A DNA stretch of 64,000 nucleotides from an uncultured Burkholderiales bacterium (GTDB taxonomy: Bacteria; Pseudomonadota; Gammaproteobacteria; Burkholderiales; Burkholderiaceae_C). Made by a program: the position numbers and the translations under genes. Below are positions 1 through 9,685 of this stretch, piece by piece; the stretch's first letter is position 1, and every line of letters starts with the position of its first letter. Under the pieces are notes generated by a model. The model was not told the DNA's origin and made no database searches. It saw only the letters and a program-made list of their open reading frames with translations. The stretch is from contig CAIWAO010000066.1 of NCBI GenBank assembly GCA_903910745.1, positions 1 through 64,000 on the forward strand, given 5' to 3'.

Positions 1-120
1 CAAATTGATTCTGGCAAGGTCAAAGAGGATGCTAGATCTAAGGCTTTTAGACCTGAGCCAGTGAATAAACTCCACGCAGTTGAGGTGCAAGCTGTCTTGG
101 ATGTTTGTAACACGCCTGAA
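1..120 (+). pseudogene. IS3-family-like transposase (orfB) fragment
   Basis: Frame 1 reads QIDSGKVKEDARSKAFRPEPVNKLHAVEVQAVLDVCNTPE, resembling the 'R/F-RPVNKL..ER..VLDI.NSPEF' segment of IS3-like transposases; similarity stops at ~120. Truncated at the window edge. Confidence 0.55.
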
Positions 121-246
121 CTCGGAGATCGAGGCGGCAATCTGTGCCACCTGGTCATCGCTGTGGGTGCGCGCATTGCGGGCATAGGGCAACAGTTTGG
201 CTATTGGCCACTGCTCGACTTTACTGATTAACCAATTTTGAGTCAT
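118..246 (-). pseudogene. Truncated N-terminus of ParB-like/phage DNA modification methylase protein
   Basis: Minus strand from ATG at 246 reads MTQNWLISKVEQWPIAKLLPYARNARTHSDDQVAQIAASISEF, the typical start of ParB-nuclease-domain/phage DNA methylase proteins; similarity ends at the junction with the transposase fragment. Confidence 0.6.
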
Positions 247-250
247 CATG

Positions 251-258
251 TTGTACAA
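251..258. promoter_or_regulatory. TTGTACAA palindrome, candidate YefM/YoeB operator
   Basis: Perfect 8-bp palindrome containing TGTACA, 29 bp upstream of the yefM-like ATG; TGTACA is the known core of YefM operators. Confidence 0.5.
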
Positions 259-287
259 TGTTCCTGTCCAATTAGAGAAAGGCCACC

Positions 288-569
288 ATGACTATTGAAA
301 CCACTTACAGCCAGGCCAGGGAGCAGTTGAAGTCGCTCATGGATCGCGCCGTCGACGACCGGGAGGTCATCGTGGTGCGCCGTCGCAAAGGGGGCGATGT
401 GGCAATGATTGCTGCCGATGAACTCGAGAGCCTGGTGGAGACTGCGCACCTGCTGCGCTCTGAGAAGAACGCTGAGCGGTTGCTTTCAGCGCTGTCGCGT
501 GCACGCTCAAAAAACATTGCACCCACGACCATGACTAACCTGAGCAAACTGGTGGGTGTCGATGCCTAA
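288..569 (+). CDS. yefM: YefM/Phd-family antitoxin
   Basis: 93 aa, MTIETTYSQAREQLKSLMDRAVDDREVIVVRRRKGGDVAMIAADELESLVET is typical YefM/Phd; overlaps the downstream toxin start. Confidence 0.9.
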   Translation: MTIETTYSQAREQLKSLMDRAVDDREVIVVRRRKGGDVAMIAADELESLVETAHLLRSEKNAERLLSALSRARSKNIAPTTMTNLSKLVGVDA

Positions 570-831
570 AGGCGATCGAGTCGCTGTCTGCCACCCGGAG
601 TTTTTAGAGGACCTGCAGCACTGGGTTGAGACGGACCGCCGCACAGCAAAGAGGCTGCTTGAGTTGGTTCAAGCCATTTTGCGCGACCCCTTCGATGGCA
701 TCGGCAAGCCCGAACCGCTGAAATATTTGGGTCCCGATGTTTGGTCCCGGCGCATCACGCAGGAGCATCGCTGTGTTTACCTGATCAAGTCCGACCGGGT
801 TGAGTTCTTGCAAGGTCGCTACCACTACTAA
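562..831 (+). CDS. yoeB: YoeB-family Txe mRNA interferase toxin
   Basis: KPEPLKYLGPDVWSRRITQEHRCVYLI...GRYHY C-terminus matches YoeB hallmarks; ATG 562 overlaps the antitoxin stop. Confidence 0.9.
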   Translation: MPKGDRVAVCHPEFLEDLQHWVETDRRTAKRLLELVQAILRDPFDGIGKPEPLKYLGPDVWSRRITQEHRCVYLIKSDRVEFLQGRYHY

Positions 832-853
832 GGCAGGCCAAGCTCCAAACAAA

Positions 854-883
854 ACGCCCACAAGGCGCGAACCCTGTGGGCGT
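854..883 (+). terminator. Candidate hairpin downstream of yoeB
   Basis: ACGCCCACA-N12-TGTGGGCGT, 9-bp perfect stem, 23 nt after the yoeB stop; weak T tract. Confidence 0.4.
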
Positions 884-928
884 AATTTGAGTGATTAGCA
901 GAATGCTACCGCTTGGATATATACACCG

Positions 929-1054
929 TCAAGTGGTTTTCGTACGATTTTTGAATAAGGCCTTAAATACGGATTTCTCAGAGGTAAACCAGATCTTTGG
1001 GTAAGATGGTTTGGGCTTAATTTCACCTTTGGCGATCGCTAAAGAGCCGCTCTT
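929..1054 (-). pseudogene. Remnant of HVO_A0114-like (MarR-type) regulator/antitoxin
   Basis: Minus strand reads ...KSGSLAIAKGEIKPKPSYPKIWFTSEKSVFKALFKNRTKTT*, resembling the 'AIArGE.KP...PKIWFTS.ES...LS..NR' motif; in-frame stop upstream (1055-1057) and early stop. Confidence 0.45.
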
Positions 1055-1091
1055 TTAACTATATGATTTGTATATAGATTATTTTAAATTT

Positions 1092-1184
1092 TGGCGGAAA
1101 CGAAGGGATTCGAACCCTTGATGGAGCTCATCACCCCATACTCCCTTAGCAGGGGAGCACCTTCGGCCTCTCGGTCACGTTTCC
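1092..1184 (-). tRNA. serV: tRNA-Ser(GCT)
   Basis: Reverse complement GGAAACGTGACCGAGAGGCCGAAGGTGCTCCCCTGCTAAGGGAGTATGGG...GGGTTCGAATCCCTTCGTTTCCGCCA: 7-bp acceptor, long variable arm, GCT anticodon, encoded CCA. Confidence 0.95.
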
Positions 1185-1195
1185 CGCAGAGTGAA

Positions 1196-2464
1196 TTATG
1201 CCTGAACTTGGTCCAAGTCAAACGCTTTATGCAACGCTCTGACGGCTAATTCCATGTATTTTTCATCAATTACCACAGAAGTTTTGATCTCACTGGTGGA
1301 AATCATCTGAATATTGATACCTTCTTCGCTCAGAGTTCTGAACATTTTGCTTGCAATACCAACGTGCGAACGCATTCCAATTCCAACAATCGAGACTTTA
1401 CAGATTTTTGTATCACCTAAAACCTCAGCCGATCCAAGGTTTGGCAACACTTTTGCATTTAGAAGGTCAATAGCGCGAGCGTAATCGTTCCTGTGTACTG
1501 TAAAGCTGAAATCTGTACGGCCATCCTTACCTATATTTTGGATAATCATGTCAACTTCTATGTTTCCATCAGCAACTGCACCTAAGATTTGGTAGGCAAT
1601 ACCTGGTTTATCAGGAACCCCGATGATTGAGATCTTAGCTTCATCACGGTTAAATGCAATTCCAGAGACGACGGCTTGTTCCATTTGTGTATCTTCCTCA
1701 AAAGTAATTAAAGTGCCTGATTTGGCCTCTTCATTAATGTCTATATCCCAGGGTGTGAAACTTGACAGTACTCGAAGGGGTACTTTGTACTTCCCTGCAA
1801 ATTCAACCGATCTGATCTGCAAAACCTTGCTTCCCAAAGATGCCATTTCAAGCATCTCCTCAAAACAAACGGTTTTAAGGCGTTTTGCCTCGGGTACTAC
1901 CCTTGGGTCGGTCGTGTAAACGCCGTCCACATCTGTGTAAATCAAGCATTCATCTGCCTTGAGTGCAGCAGCAACAGCAACAGCTGAAGTGTCGGATCCG
2001 CCCCTACCAAGAGTGGTGATATTGCTCACTTCATCAACACCTTGAAACCCAGTGATGATGACCACTTTACCTGCATTTAAGTCGGTCCTTACTTTGTCAT
2101 CTTCAATAGACTCAATTCTGGCCTTTGTAAATGCACTGTTTGTTCGAATCGGAACTTGCCAGCCTGCATAGCTGATGGACTCCATGCCCTCGGCCTGCAA
2201 AGCAATAGCTAAAAGAGCAGAAGATGCTTGTTCACCCGTTGAGGCCAACATATCGAGCTCACGCATATAAGCGTTACTCTCTTTGGCAGGTGCTAACTCT
2301 TTAGCTAAGCCCAGAAGTCGGTTCGTCTCCCCGCTCATTGCAGATGGGACTACCACCATTTGGTGACCAGCCCGGGCCCATTTCGCCACCCGCTTAGCGA
2401 CATTTTTGATTCGCTCGGGAGACCCCATCGAGGTCCCCCCGTATTTATGAACTATGAGTGCCAT
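1196..2464 (-). CDS. lysC: Aspartate kinase
   Basis: MALIVHKYGGTSMGSPERIKNVAKRV; two ACT domains; 422 aa. Confidence 0.97.
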   Translation of the reverse strand: MALIVHKYGGTSMGSPERIKNVAKRVAKWARAGHQMVVVPSAMSGETNRLLGLAKELAPAKESNAYMRELDMLASTGEQASSALLAIALQAEGMESISYAGWQVPIRTNSAFTKARIESIEDDKVRTDLNAGKVVIITGFQGVDEVSNITTLGRGGSDTSAVAVAAALKADECLIYTDVDGVYTTDPRVVPEAKRLKTVCFEEMLEMASLGSKVLQIRSVEFAGKYKVPLRVLSSFTPWDIDINEEAKSGTLITFEEDTQMEQAVVSGIAFNRDEAKISIIGVPDKPGIAYQILGAVADGNIEVDMIIQNIGKDGRTDFSFTVHRNDYARAIDLLNAKVLPNLGSAEVLGDTKICKVSIVGIGMRSHVGIASKMFRTLSEEGINIQMISTSEIKTSVVIDEKYMELAVRALHKAFDLDQVQA

Positions 2465-2540
2465 TTAAAAGTGCCAATGTATTTTTGTCGATTAATTTTT
2501 GCTCTAAAACTCGTACTTAAGTATCGCCAAGTAAAACCAT

Positions 2541-3518
2541 CTATTGTAGCAATTCAGACCACATCAGATTTGTACCCTCTCTAAATACGAATCCTCGCCC
2601 AAGTTTTAATTCAATTTTGTGGCCTCTGGTGGTACACCTCTCAATTTGGGAAAGCAATTCGTTCATCTGCGTATTGCTGGCGCTGGTGCCCAGGCTTTTG
2701 AACCAGTACCGGAGTAAGTTTGCGCTCCTGGCTCGACTTAGTGTTTGCAGGCTTTTGATTTTTGGGGGGGCTCCAGTGACCAAAACATCTTGCTCAGCCA
2801 ATTCGTCTAGTAATTCTTGTGCCTGGGCTGCGTGACTGGCACTTCTTGCAAATGTCTCCCTAAATGAGGGAAATGCAATCGATAGGGCTGGAATAATATC
2901 AGCTCTAATTTTATTCCTCGTGAACTGTGTGTCTTTGTTGGTTGGATCCTCAATCCAAGAGACTCCTTTGCTTTGCAACCAGCCCCGAATCTCTTGAGCA
3001 CTGATAGTTAAAAAAGGTCTAAAATAGCTCACCCCCATTCGCTCAAAGTGAGGTGCCATGCTGGATAAGCCAGGCAAACCTGCACCTCTAGATAAAGCCA
3101 AAATCAGTGTCTCCACTTGATCATCAGCGTGCTGTCCAAGCAAAACACTTTTCACATCACCGCCCCAAATATACTGCACGACCCTAGCAAATGCTTTATA
3201 CCTTGCCATGCGGGCAGCGTCTTCTGGGCTCTCGCCAGGCAGATGCGCTGCCTGAGCGTACTCAATATGCAGGGGGACACCAAATTTCTCACAGATGAGA
3301 GAACAATGCTGCGCAAACGAATCCGCCGCCGCCTGAAGTCCGTGGTGAATATGGATGGCTCGAACCCTGGGTGACTCACCCGCAGTATTGGGCCATTTGG
3401 ACACGCACGCAAGTAACAAAGCAGTTGAATCAGCGCCGCCACTAAAAGCAACTGCAAGGGGCAGCTGAGGCTGGGGAGTGAAGTGATCTAGATCAAATGG
3501 GTCTATCTTTTTTTTCAT
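2541..3518 (-). CDS. tilS: tRNA(Ile)-lysidine synthetase
   Basis: VAFSGGADSTALLLA PP-loop; lysC/accA neighbourhood. Confidence 0.93.
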   Translation of the reverse strand: MKKKIDPFDLDHFTPQPQLPLAVAFSGGADSTALLLACVSKWPNTAGESPRVRAIHIHHGLQAAADSFAQHCSLICEKFGVPLHIEYAQAAHLPGESPEDAARMARYKAFARVVQYIWGGDVKSVLLGQHADDQVETLILALSRGAGLPGLSSMAPHFERMGVSYFRPFLTISAQEIRGWLQSKGVSWIEDPTNKDTQFTRNKIRADIIPALSIAFPSFRETFARSASHAAQAQELLDELAEQDVLVTGAPPKIKSLQTLSRARSANLLRYWFKSLGTSASNTQMNELLSQIERCTTRGHKIELKLGRGFVFREGTNLMWSELLQ

Positions 3519-3597
3519 AATAAATAAAACCCAACAGGCTCTTATGCTTAGTCAACTCTAAATCACGGTTAAAAAATCGTGATTAAATCTTAACGAT

Positions 3598-4578
3598 TTA
3601 AGCCCCGGACTCTACCTTTGTATCGCTGTAACGTCCGTAGCTTTGCAGCCTATCATAACGTTTGTCTAGCAATTCTTTAATCTTTAGATCGCTTACCTGA
3701 CGCAGTGCATCGTTTAAACCGCGTTTGAGTTGGGTAGCAATTTGTTTAACATCACGGTGAGCTCCGCCTACGGGCTCATTAACTATTTTGTCAATGAGTC
3801 CTAATGCTTTTAAGCGGTGGGCAGTGATCCCTAAGGACTCTGCAGCATCACTAGCTTTGTCTGACGTTTTCCATAAAATAGAGGCACAACCTTCTGGGCT
3901 GATCACAGAGTAGATAGAAAACTGTAGCATCAAAACTTGATCAGCTACGCTAATTGCGAGCGCCCCGCCAGAGCCTCCTTCACCGATGATGGTCGTGATA
4001 ATAGGCACTTCGAGTTGAGCCATCTCGAATATGTTGCGACCAATCGCCTCACTTTGCCCCCTCTCCTCAGCATCAATGCCGGGATATGCGCCTGGGGTAT
4101 CGACAAATGTAAAAACAGGTAAATGGAATTTCTCTGCTGTTTTCATCAACCTCAGTGCTTTTCGGTATCCCTCGGGACGGGTCATTCCAAAGTTACGAGC
4201 GGCTCGTTCTTTTGTATCTCTCCCCTTTTGATGTCCAAGCACCATACAAGGTGTGCCGTTAAAACGGGCCAACCCGCCGACGATACTCAAGTCATCTGCA
4301 AAATGACGGTCGCCGTGTAATTCTTGAAAGTCGGTAAAAATTTCCCGTACATAGTCAAGCGTGTAAGGACGCTCAGGGTGGCGAGCTATTTTAGTAATCT
4401 GCCAAGGAGTTAAATCACTGTAAATATCTTTGGTGAGTTGTTGGCTCTTCTTGGTCAGCTGCTCTATCTCGTCCGAGATATCAACAGCGGATTCACTTTG
4501 GACATATCTCAGCTCTTCAATCTTGCCTTCTAATTCAGCAATTGAGGACTCAAAGTCTAGAAACGTCTTTTTACTCAA
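3598..4578 (-). CDS. accA: Acetyl-CoA carboxylase carboxyltransferase subunit alpha
   Basis: [19 protein letters not shown]...GDRHFADD...[10 protein letters not shown]. Confidence 0.97.
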   Translation of the reverse strand: MSKKTFLDFESSIAELEGKIEELRYVQSESAVDISDEIEQLTKKSQQLTKDIYSDLTPWQITKIARHPERPYTLDYVREIFTDFQELHGDRHFADDLSIVGGLARFNGTPCMVLGHQKGRDTKERAARNFGMTRPEGYRKALRLMKTAEKFHLPVFTFVDTPGAYPGIDAEERGQSEAIGRNIFEMAQLEVPIITTIIGEGGSGGALAISVADQVLMLQFSIYSVISPEGCASILWKTSDKASDAAESLGITAHRLKALGLIDKIVNEPVGGAHRDVKQIATQLKRGLNDALRQVSDLKIKELLDKRYDRLQSYGRYSDTKVESGA

Positions 4579-4697
4579 ACAATACTCCTGCCTAAAAGGC
4601 TTAAAGGCCTAAATAGCCGACAGTTTCAATTATCCCCCAAAGAAGGACAGACTGGAGATTAAATATTAATACTTAAGAATTAATATATTGAGTAATC

Positions 4698-5354
4698 CTA
4701 ATATTCAACGGGCTCAGGGTCTAGGGATCTCCAAATGTACCAAGTGGCAACACTGCAATAAGGTGCCCAAGGTGCTGCAACTTCTCTTGCCTCGCTTCTG
4801 CTCACGGACTCACCGGAGAAGTAATTTTTACTGATCCCGTTAATCAATCCAACATCATCCAGGGGCAATACATTTGGCCTCATGAGGTGAAAAATCAGTA
4901 ACATTTCTGCAGTCCATCTGCCTATACCCCTTATGGCAATCAATTCTGCAATGATCTCCTCATCGGTCATATCCTCCCAGCCCTCAACGTGCACGCCACC
5001 GCTTGAAAAATGAACTGCTAGATCGACTAGATACTCGACTTTACGAGCTGATAAACCTGCTGCACGCATTTCGTCAACGTTCATTTTTAAGAGGTTGGCT
5101 GGGGTAAGTTTCTTGGTGAGCAAAATAAAGCGGTCCCAAACTGTTTGAGCCGCTTTGACCGATATTTGCTGTCCAACGATGCTCCTTGCCAAAGTTATAA
5201 ATGCGTCCCCCCTGGACTGCAAACAAGCATCTCCAAACTGGGGAATGAGCCTACGCATGACTCTATCTTTTTTGGAAAGGTGTTTACAAGCCGCCTCCCA
5301 ATAATCGGGAGTAACAATAATGGGTTGATCGACTTTGGGTTTGGAGTTAACCAT
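4698..5354 (-). CDS. DNA-3-methyladenine glycosylase II family (HhH)
   Basis: RSIVGQQISVKAAQTVWDRF and GIGRWTAEMLLIF HhH-GPD motif. Confidence 0.92.
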   Translation of the reverse strand: MVNSKPKVDQPIIVTPDYWEAACKHLSKKDRVMRRLIPQFGDACLQSRGDAFITLARSIVGQQISVKAAQTVWDRFILLTKKLTPANLLKMNVDEMRAAGLSARKVEYLVDLAVHFSSGGVHVEGWEDMTDEEIIAELIAIRGIGRWTAEMLLIFHLMRPNVLPLDDVGLINGISKNYFSGESVSRSEAREVAAPWAPYCSVATWYIWRSLDPEPVEY

Positions 5355-6836
5355 TTACACTCTCTCCCACTGCGTGCCTTGGGGAGAGTCTTTTAAGACG
5401 ATTCCTTGGGTGAGTAGGTCGGCTCTTATTTTATCGGCAAGTGCAAAATCTTTGTTTTTCTTAGCCTGTGCACGTGCTTCAATTTGAGTCTGAATTTCGT
5501 CACCACTCAAACCACCCTCATTTGATCCGGCATCGCTTTGTAAGAACTCGGTTGGATCCCTTTGCAGTAGCCCTAAAATTTTACCTAGTTGTCGCATCAA
5601 AAGAGCGAGTGAGAGGTCTTTGGTTTTATTGAGTTCACCCGCCAAGTCAAATAAAACGGAGACGGCCTCTGGCGTGGCAAAGTCCTCATCCATCGCAGCC
5701 TTAAACCTTGCAGCGTAGGGGTTTGACCAATCGACTTTAGATCCAATCACCTCATTGACCTCACTAACCTCACTCACACTATTCAAGTCCGCGTGATCGA
5801 CTAAGGACAGTGCAGTATATAAACGGCGAAGCGCTCCTTTTGCATCATCAAGATGTACGTTGCTGTAATTGAGGGGGGACCGGTAATGCGACCGAACCAC
5901 AAAGAAGCGAACGGTCTCAGGATCATAGAGTTTTAATACATCTCGTATGGTAAAGAAATTACCTAAACTCTTTGACATTTTTTCGTTGTCAACATTGATG
6001 AAACCGTTGTGCATCCAGTATTTTGCAAATTCAGGATTTTTATGGCCATGGTCCTCACCATTTGAGGACTGCAATGCGTAATTCTCACTAACCCCTTCAC
6101 TTTGGGCAATCTCGTTTTCATGGTGCGGGAACTGAAGATCAGCACCTCCGCCGTGGATGTCTATGGGGTTTCCAAGTTCAGCCAGGCTCATAGCTGAACA
6201 CTCAATATGCCAACCGGGCCTACCCAGACCAAAAGGGCTTTCCCACTTCACCTCAACGGGCTCCTCTGGCTTGGCACTTTTCCAAAGCACAAAATCAAGC
6301 GGATCGTCTTTACCGTCTAAGACTGCGACTCGCTCACCAGCGTGCAACTCGTCTAGGGACTTGCCGGAGAGTTTGCCGTACCCAGCAAACTTACGAACAG
6401 CAAAATTAACGTCCCCAGTCTTCGTTCTGTACGCAAGTCCATTGGTCTCTAAAGTACCTATCATGCTTAGCATCTGTGGGATAAAGTCTGTCGCCCTGGG
6501 CTCAGAGGTGGGTGACTCAATTCCAAGCGCATGAGAGTCTTCATGAAGTGCCTGAATCATTCGGTCAGTTAATGCACGAATACTTTCGTTGTTTTCAACA
6601 GCGCGGCGGATAATTTTGTCATCAATATCTGTAATGTTGCGAACGTAGTTAACTTGGTAACCACTGGCTTTGAGCCAGCGCTGAACGATGTCAAATGAAA
6701 TCATAGAGCGGGCGTGCCCAAGGTGGCAATAGTCATATACGGTCATGCCGCAAACATACATCCGGACTTGTCCGTTTGTGATGGGAGTAAAAGTTTGTAC
6801 CCCACGTCCAAGCGTGTTGTAAATTCTGAGAGCCAT
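5355..6836 (-). CDS. cysS: Cysteinyl-tRNA synthetase
   Basis: [18 protein letters not shown] (HIGH-like) and KMSKSLGNF (KMSKS). Confidence 0.97.
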   Translation of the reverse strand: MALRIYNTLGRGVQTFTPITNGQVRMYVCGMTVYDYCHLGHARSMISFDIVQRWLKASGYQVNYVRNITDIDDKIIRRAVENNESIRALTDRMIQALHEDSHALGIESPTSEPRATDFIPQMLSMIGTLETNGLAYRTKTGDVNFAVRKFAGYGKLSGKSLDELHAGERVAVLDGKDDPLDFVLWKSAKPEEPVEVKWESPFGLGRPGWHIECSAMSLAELGNPIDIHGGGADLQFPHHENEIAQSEGVSENYALQSSNGEDHGHKNPEFAKYWMHNGFINVDNEKMSKSLGNFFTIRDVLKLYDPETVRFFVVRSHYRSPLNYSNVHLDDAKGALRRLYTALSLVDHADLNSVSEVSEVNEVIGSKVDWSNPYAARFKAAMDEDFATPEAVSVLFDLAGELNKTKDLSLALLMRQLGKILGLLQRDPTEFLQSDAGSNEGGLSGDEIQTQIEARAQAKKNKDFALADKIRADLLTQGIVLKDSPQGTQWERV

Positions 6837-7122
6837 GGATTGATAAGTTTAGATAATACGGCGCTGTGTCCTAGCGGGACTGCACAAGTTGGTTATTAAG
6901 GATTGCGGTGTAAACAAAATAATGTGAGAAAGTGTGGGTAACGATTGCGTTAGATTTTTTATTTTTTTAGAACCGGGTCTGAGAGTTTAGCAATTTTTTG
7001 CTCTTCTATGTGACTGATTTAAGTGAACAAATTCAGTTAAATGTTTATAAAACGGAGTTATCCTAATCGATTCAAATCTTTAGTATTAAGATTACCTCCA
7101 AAAACAATCATCCTTGTTTACA

Positions 7123-7203
7123 AAGTTTGAGCGTGCGGAATTTGACTTTGATAAATTCCCGTTTGCGTTAGTACATGTTAAACTGATCCGCAGCTTGAAA
7201 CTT
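7123..7203. other. Long imperfect inverted repeat (candidate structured RNA/leader)
   Basis: AAGTTTGAGCGTGCGGA ... TCCGCAGCTTGAAACTT with inner TTTGAC/GTTAAA pairing; ends 21 nt before the 7225 ORF. Confidence 0.4.
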
Positions 7204-7224
7204 CTTGTTGAATAACCATCACAG

Positions 7225-7509
7225 ATGTTGAAGTACTTACGATTTTTTTTACCTCACTGGTTATGGATAATCCTTCTAGCCAATTTATTGTCTACGTTGG
7301 CAGGTTGTGCACTCGCACTTGAATATCCGCTCACCTCAGCAAGTTTAGGTATCTGGGGGGCAACAGGGAAAAGCCCTAGTGACCACGCAATGAGTTACGT
7401 CACCGATGAAGATTGTCAAACGCTTAGGCTGATCAACTCAGACCAAGTATGCAAGAAAACCACCACCGCGCCGATTGAAGTGGTGGACAAAAGCGTTTAC
7501 AAGCGCTGA
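7225..7509 (+). CDS. Small predicted lipoprotein, unknown function
   Basis: N-terminal hydrophobic segment followed by LAGC lipobox; 94 aa. Confidence 0.65.
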   Translation: MLKYLRFFLPHWLWIILLANLLSTLAGCALALEYPLTSASLGIWGATGKSPSDHAMSYVTDEDCQTLRLINSDQVCKKTTTAPIEVVDKSVYKR

Positions 7510-7657
7510 GATCATTACAGATCAAGTAGAATTTGAATTCCTAATGCACACAAACGCATCTTTTCTTTAATGTGCGAAAAAGGTTTCAACTTTCCTACAT
7601 TCCAAGACCTTGGGCTAAGCAGCAAACGACTCTTGTCTAAGTAAATTTACAACTTAA

Positions 7658-8251
7658 GTGACCCGCCTCCCTAAACCCCCTTTATTAAACTCTGGCTCAG
7701 CGTTTGCGTTTTGCCTTTGTTTTTGTATCCTATTAGGCTTGGGACTAGATAATTCTGCCTTTGCCCAATCTCAGATCGTTAAATTGGTACCTACCCCTCA
7801 CATTCAGGCTATGCAAATGATGAGGGAGAATAAAAAGAAAGAGGCTCTTGCGTTTATCAACGACTATCTTGGTCAAAATCCATCCGATCCGCAAATGTTA
7901 TTTTGGAAGGCTAAACTTCTCAGAGAGTCGCCCAATCCTTCGGATCAAGACACAGGCCTTCAGATCTATTTAAGTTTAAGTGAGAATAACCCAGAGCTAG
8001 CCGAGCCGCACAACAACCTAGGCGTCATTTATGCAGCACTTGGGGATTACTTAAAAGCGATTAGCTACTTTGAGGCGTCGCTCAGAGCTAACCCGGGCTT
8101 GGCCATTGCCAACGAGAACTTAGCCGATGTTTATGTACAGATGGCTGTAAAGCAATATCAAAATGCGATCGAAAACGATCCAAAGAATAAATCCGCTAAG
8201 ATAAAACTAGATCAAATATCACCCAAAACGGGTAGTTCCATTTCTAAGTAA
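7658..8251 (+). CDS. TPR-repeat exported protein
   Basis: Signal-peptide-like N-terminus; NNLGVIYAALGDYLKAISYFEASLRANPGLAIANENLADVY TPRs; GTG start. Confidence 0.85.
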   Translation: MTRLPKPPLLNSGSAFAFCLCFCILLGLGLDNSAFAQSQIVKLVPTPHIQAMQMMRENKKKEALAFINDYLGQNPSDPQMLFWKAKLLRESPNPSDQDTGLQIYLSLSENNPELAEPHNNLGVIYAALGDYLKAISYFEASLRANPGLAIANENLADVYVQMAVKQYQNAIENDPKNKSAKIKLDQISPKTGSSISK

Positions 8252-8269
8252 GAAAGGCTAATTTCGCTC

Positions 8270-9052
8270 ATGTCATCTATTTGCTTTAACAAAATTAATG
8301 GTTCACTGATATCTAAGGTGTTGTTATCTTGTGCATTGTTGATCGGTTTGGGATGTAACGCCCAGAGCACTAGCTCCCCAAGCAACTCCCCCACCCCTAC
8401 CCCTACCACCACGGCCGATGCTTCGTCAATTAACTCAAAATCTACACACCAAGGCTATCCCAATGTTAGATTCTCTACGACTCAAGGAGACTTTGTGGTG
8501 GAGCTGTATCCTGACAAGGCTCCAAAGACAGTTGCTAATTTTCTTCAATACGTTAAAGATAAGCACTACAACGGCACAATATTCCACAGAGTCATCAACG
8601 ACTTTATGATTCAAGGTGGTGGATACGATTCCCGATATGCAGAGCGCAAAACTAGAGCGCCTGTTGCCCACGAGGGCAGAGAGGCGCTCTCACTTGGAGG
8701 GCCCAAAAACACAGTGGGTACCCTTGCAATGGCACGCACAGGAGACCCAAACTCTGCAACTGCTCAGTTCTTTATTAATGTGAGGGACAACACAAACTTA
8801 GATCCAATCATTATTCCCCCGGGCGACCCTGTCCCTTCTATTGAGTTTCAGGGACGTACCTATACCAATATCTCTCGTTCTCAGCTAGAAAAGGCTCCCC
8901 AGCTTTACGGTTATACAGTTTTTGGTAAAGTCATTTCAGGCATGGAAACGGTAGAAAAAATTAAATTACTGCCCACTGGCTCGGGGGGACCTTTTCAAAC
9001 GGATGTACCCAAAACGCCGGTCATTATTCAATCAGCAACGCTGGTTCAATAA
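8270..9052 (+). CDS. ppiA: Cyclophilin-type peptidyl-prolyl isomerase, predicted lipoprotein
   Basis: LIGLGC lipobox, SPTPTPTTT linker, [16 protein letters not shown] and FFINV motifs. Confidence 0.92.
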   Translation: MSSICFNKINGSLISKVLLSCALLIGLGCNAQSTSSPSNSPTPTPTTTADASSINSKSTHQGYPNVRFSTTQGDFVVELYPDKAPKTVANFLQYVKDKHYNGTIFHRVINDFMIQGGGYDSRYAERKTRAPVAHEGREALSLGGPKNTVGTLAMARTGDPNSATAQFFINVRDNTNLDPIIIPPGDPVPSIEFQGRTYTNISRSQLEKAPQLYGYTVFGKVISGMETVEKIKLLPTGSGGPFQTDVPKTPVIIQSATLVQ

Positions 9053-9126
9053 TTTTTCAACAAGAGTTTAATTCTGCATCAGTTGAATTAATTGTTATCA
9101 TTTCTTTTTAAACATCACTACTTATT

Positions 9127-9633
9127 ATGAGCCATCCTCAAGTTGCACTTCACATCAAAGACATGGGCACGATCACTATTGAACTCGATGCCGAGCACGC
9201 TCCACTCACGGTGGCTAACTTTTTGCAGTATGTCCAAAGTGGCCACTACAACGGCGTCATTTTTCACCGTGTGATTGAAGACTTTATGATCCAAGGTGGA
9301 GGATTTGATTCCGATATGAAAGAAAAAGAGACTGACGATCCTATTCAAAACGAAGCTGATAACGGGCTTGAGAACAACCATTACACCGTTGCAATGGCCC
9401 GAACCAGTGACCCTCACTCGGCTTCTGCACAGTTTTTTATCAACACCACGGATAATGATTTTTTAAATCACACTAGCAAATCACCTAGTGGTTGGGGTTA
9501 TGCTGTTTTTGGCAAAGTGGTTGATGGTGAGGACGTAGTTGACAAAATCAACACCGTTAAAACCACACGACGTAATTTTCACGATGATGTGCCAAAGGAA
9601 AATGTAATCATTGAAAGCGCTGAAATTCTCTAA
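9127..9633 (+). CDS. ppiB: Cyclophilin-type peptidyl-prolyl isomerase, cytoplasmic
   Basis: [34 protein letters not shown]. Confidence 0.95.
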   Translation: MSHPQVALHIKDMGTITIELDAEHAPLTVANFLQYVQSGHYNGVIFHRVIEDFMIQGGGFDSDMKEKETDDPIQNEADNGLENNHYTVAMARTSDPHSASAQFFINTTDNDFLNHTSKSPSGWGYAVFGKVVDGEDVVDKINTVKTTRRNFHDDVPKENVIIESAEIL

Positions 9634-9685
9634 AAATTTGTTGCGCATGCAATTTACCCATACGTATTTTTCATGACTGAGTTCC

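Noticed and set aside
246-449. 67-aa minus-strand ORF overlapping yefM
   Set aside because: Antisense to a clear YefM antitoxin and not the frame of the ParB-like remnant.
903-1003. Short plus-strand ORF MLPLGYIHRQVVFVRFLNKALNTDFSEVNQIFG
   Set aside because: The opposite strand in this interval carries a recognisable HVO_A0114-like remnant; the short ORF has no recognisable features.
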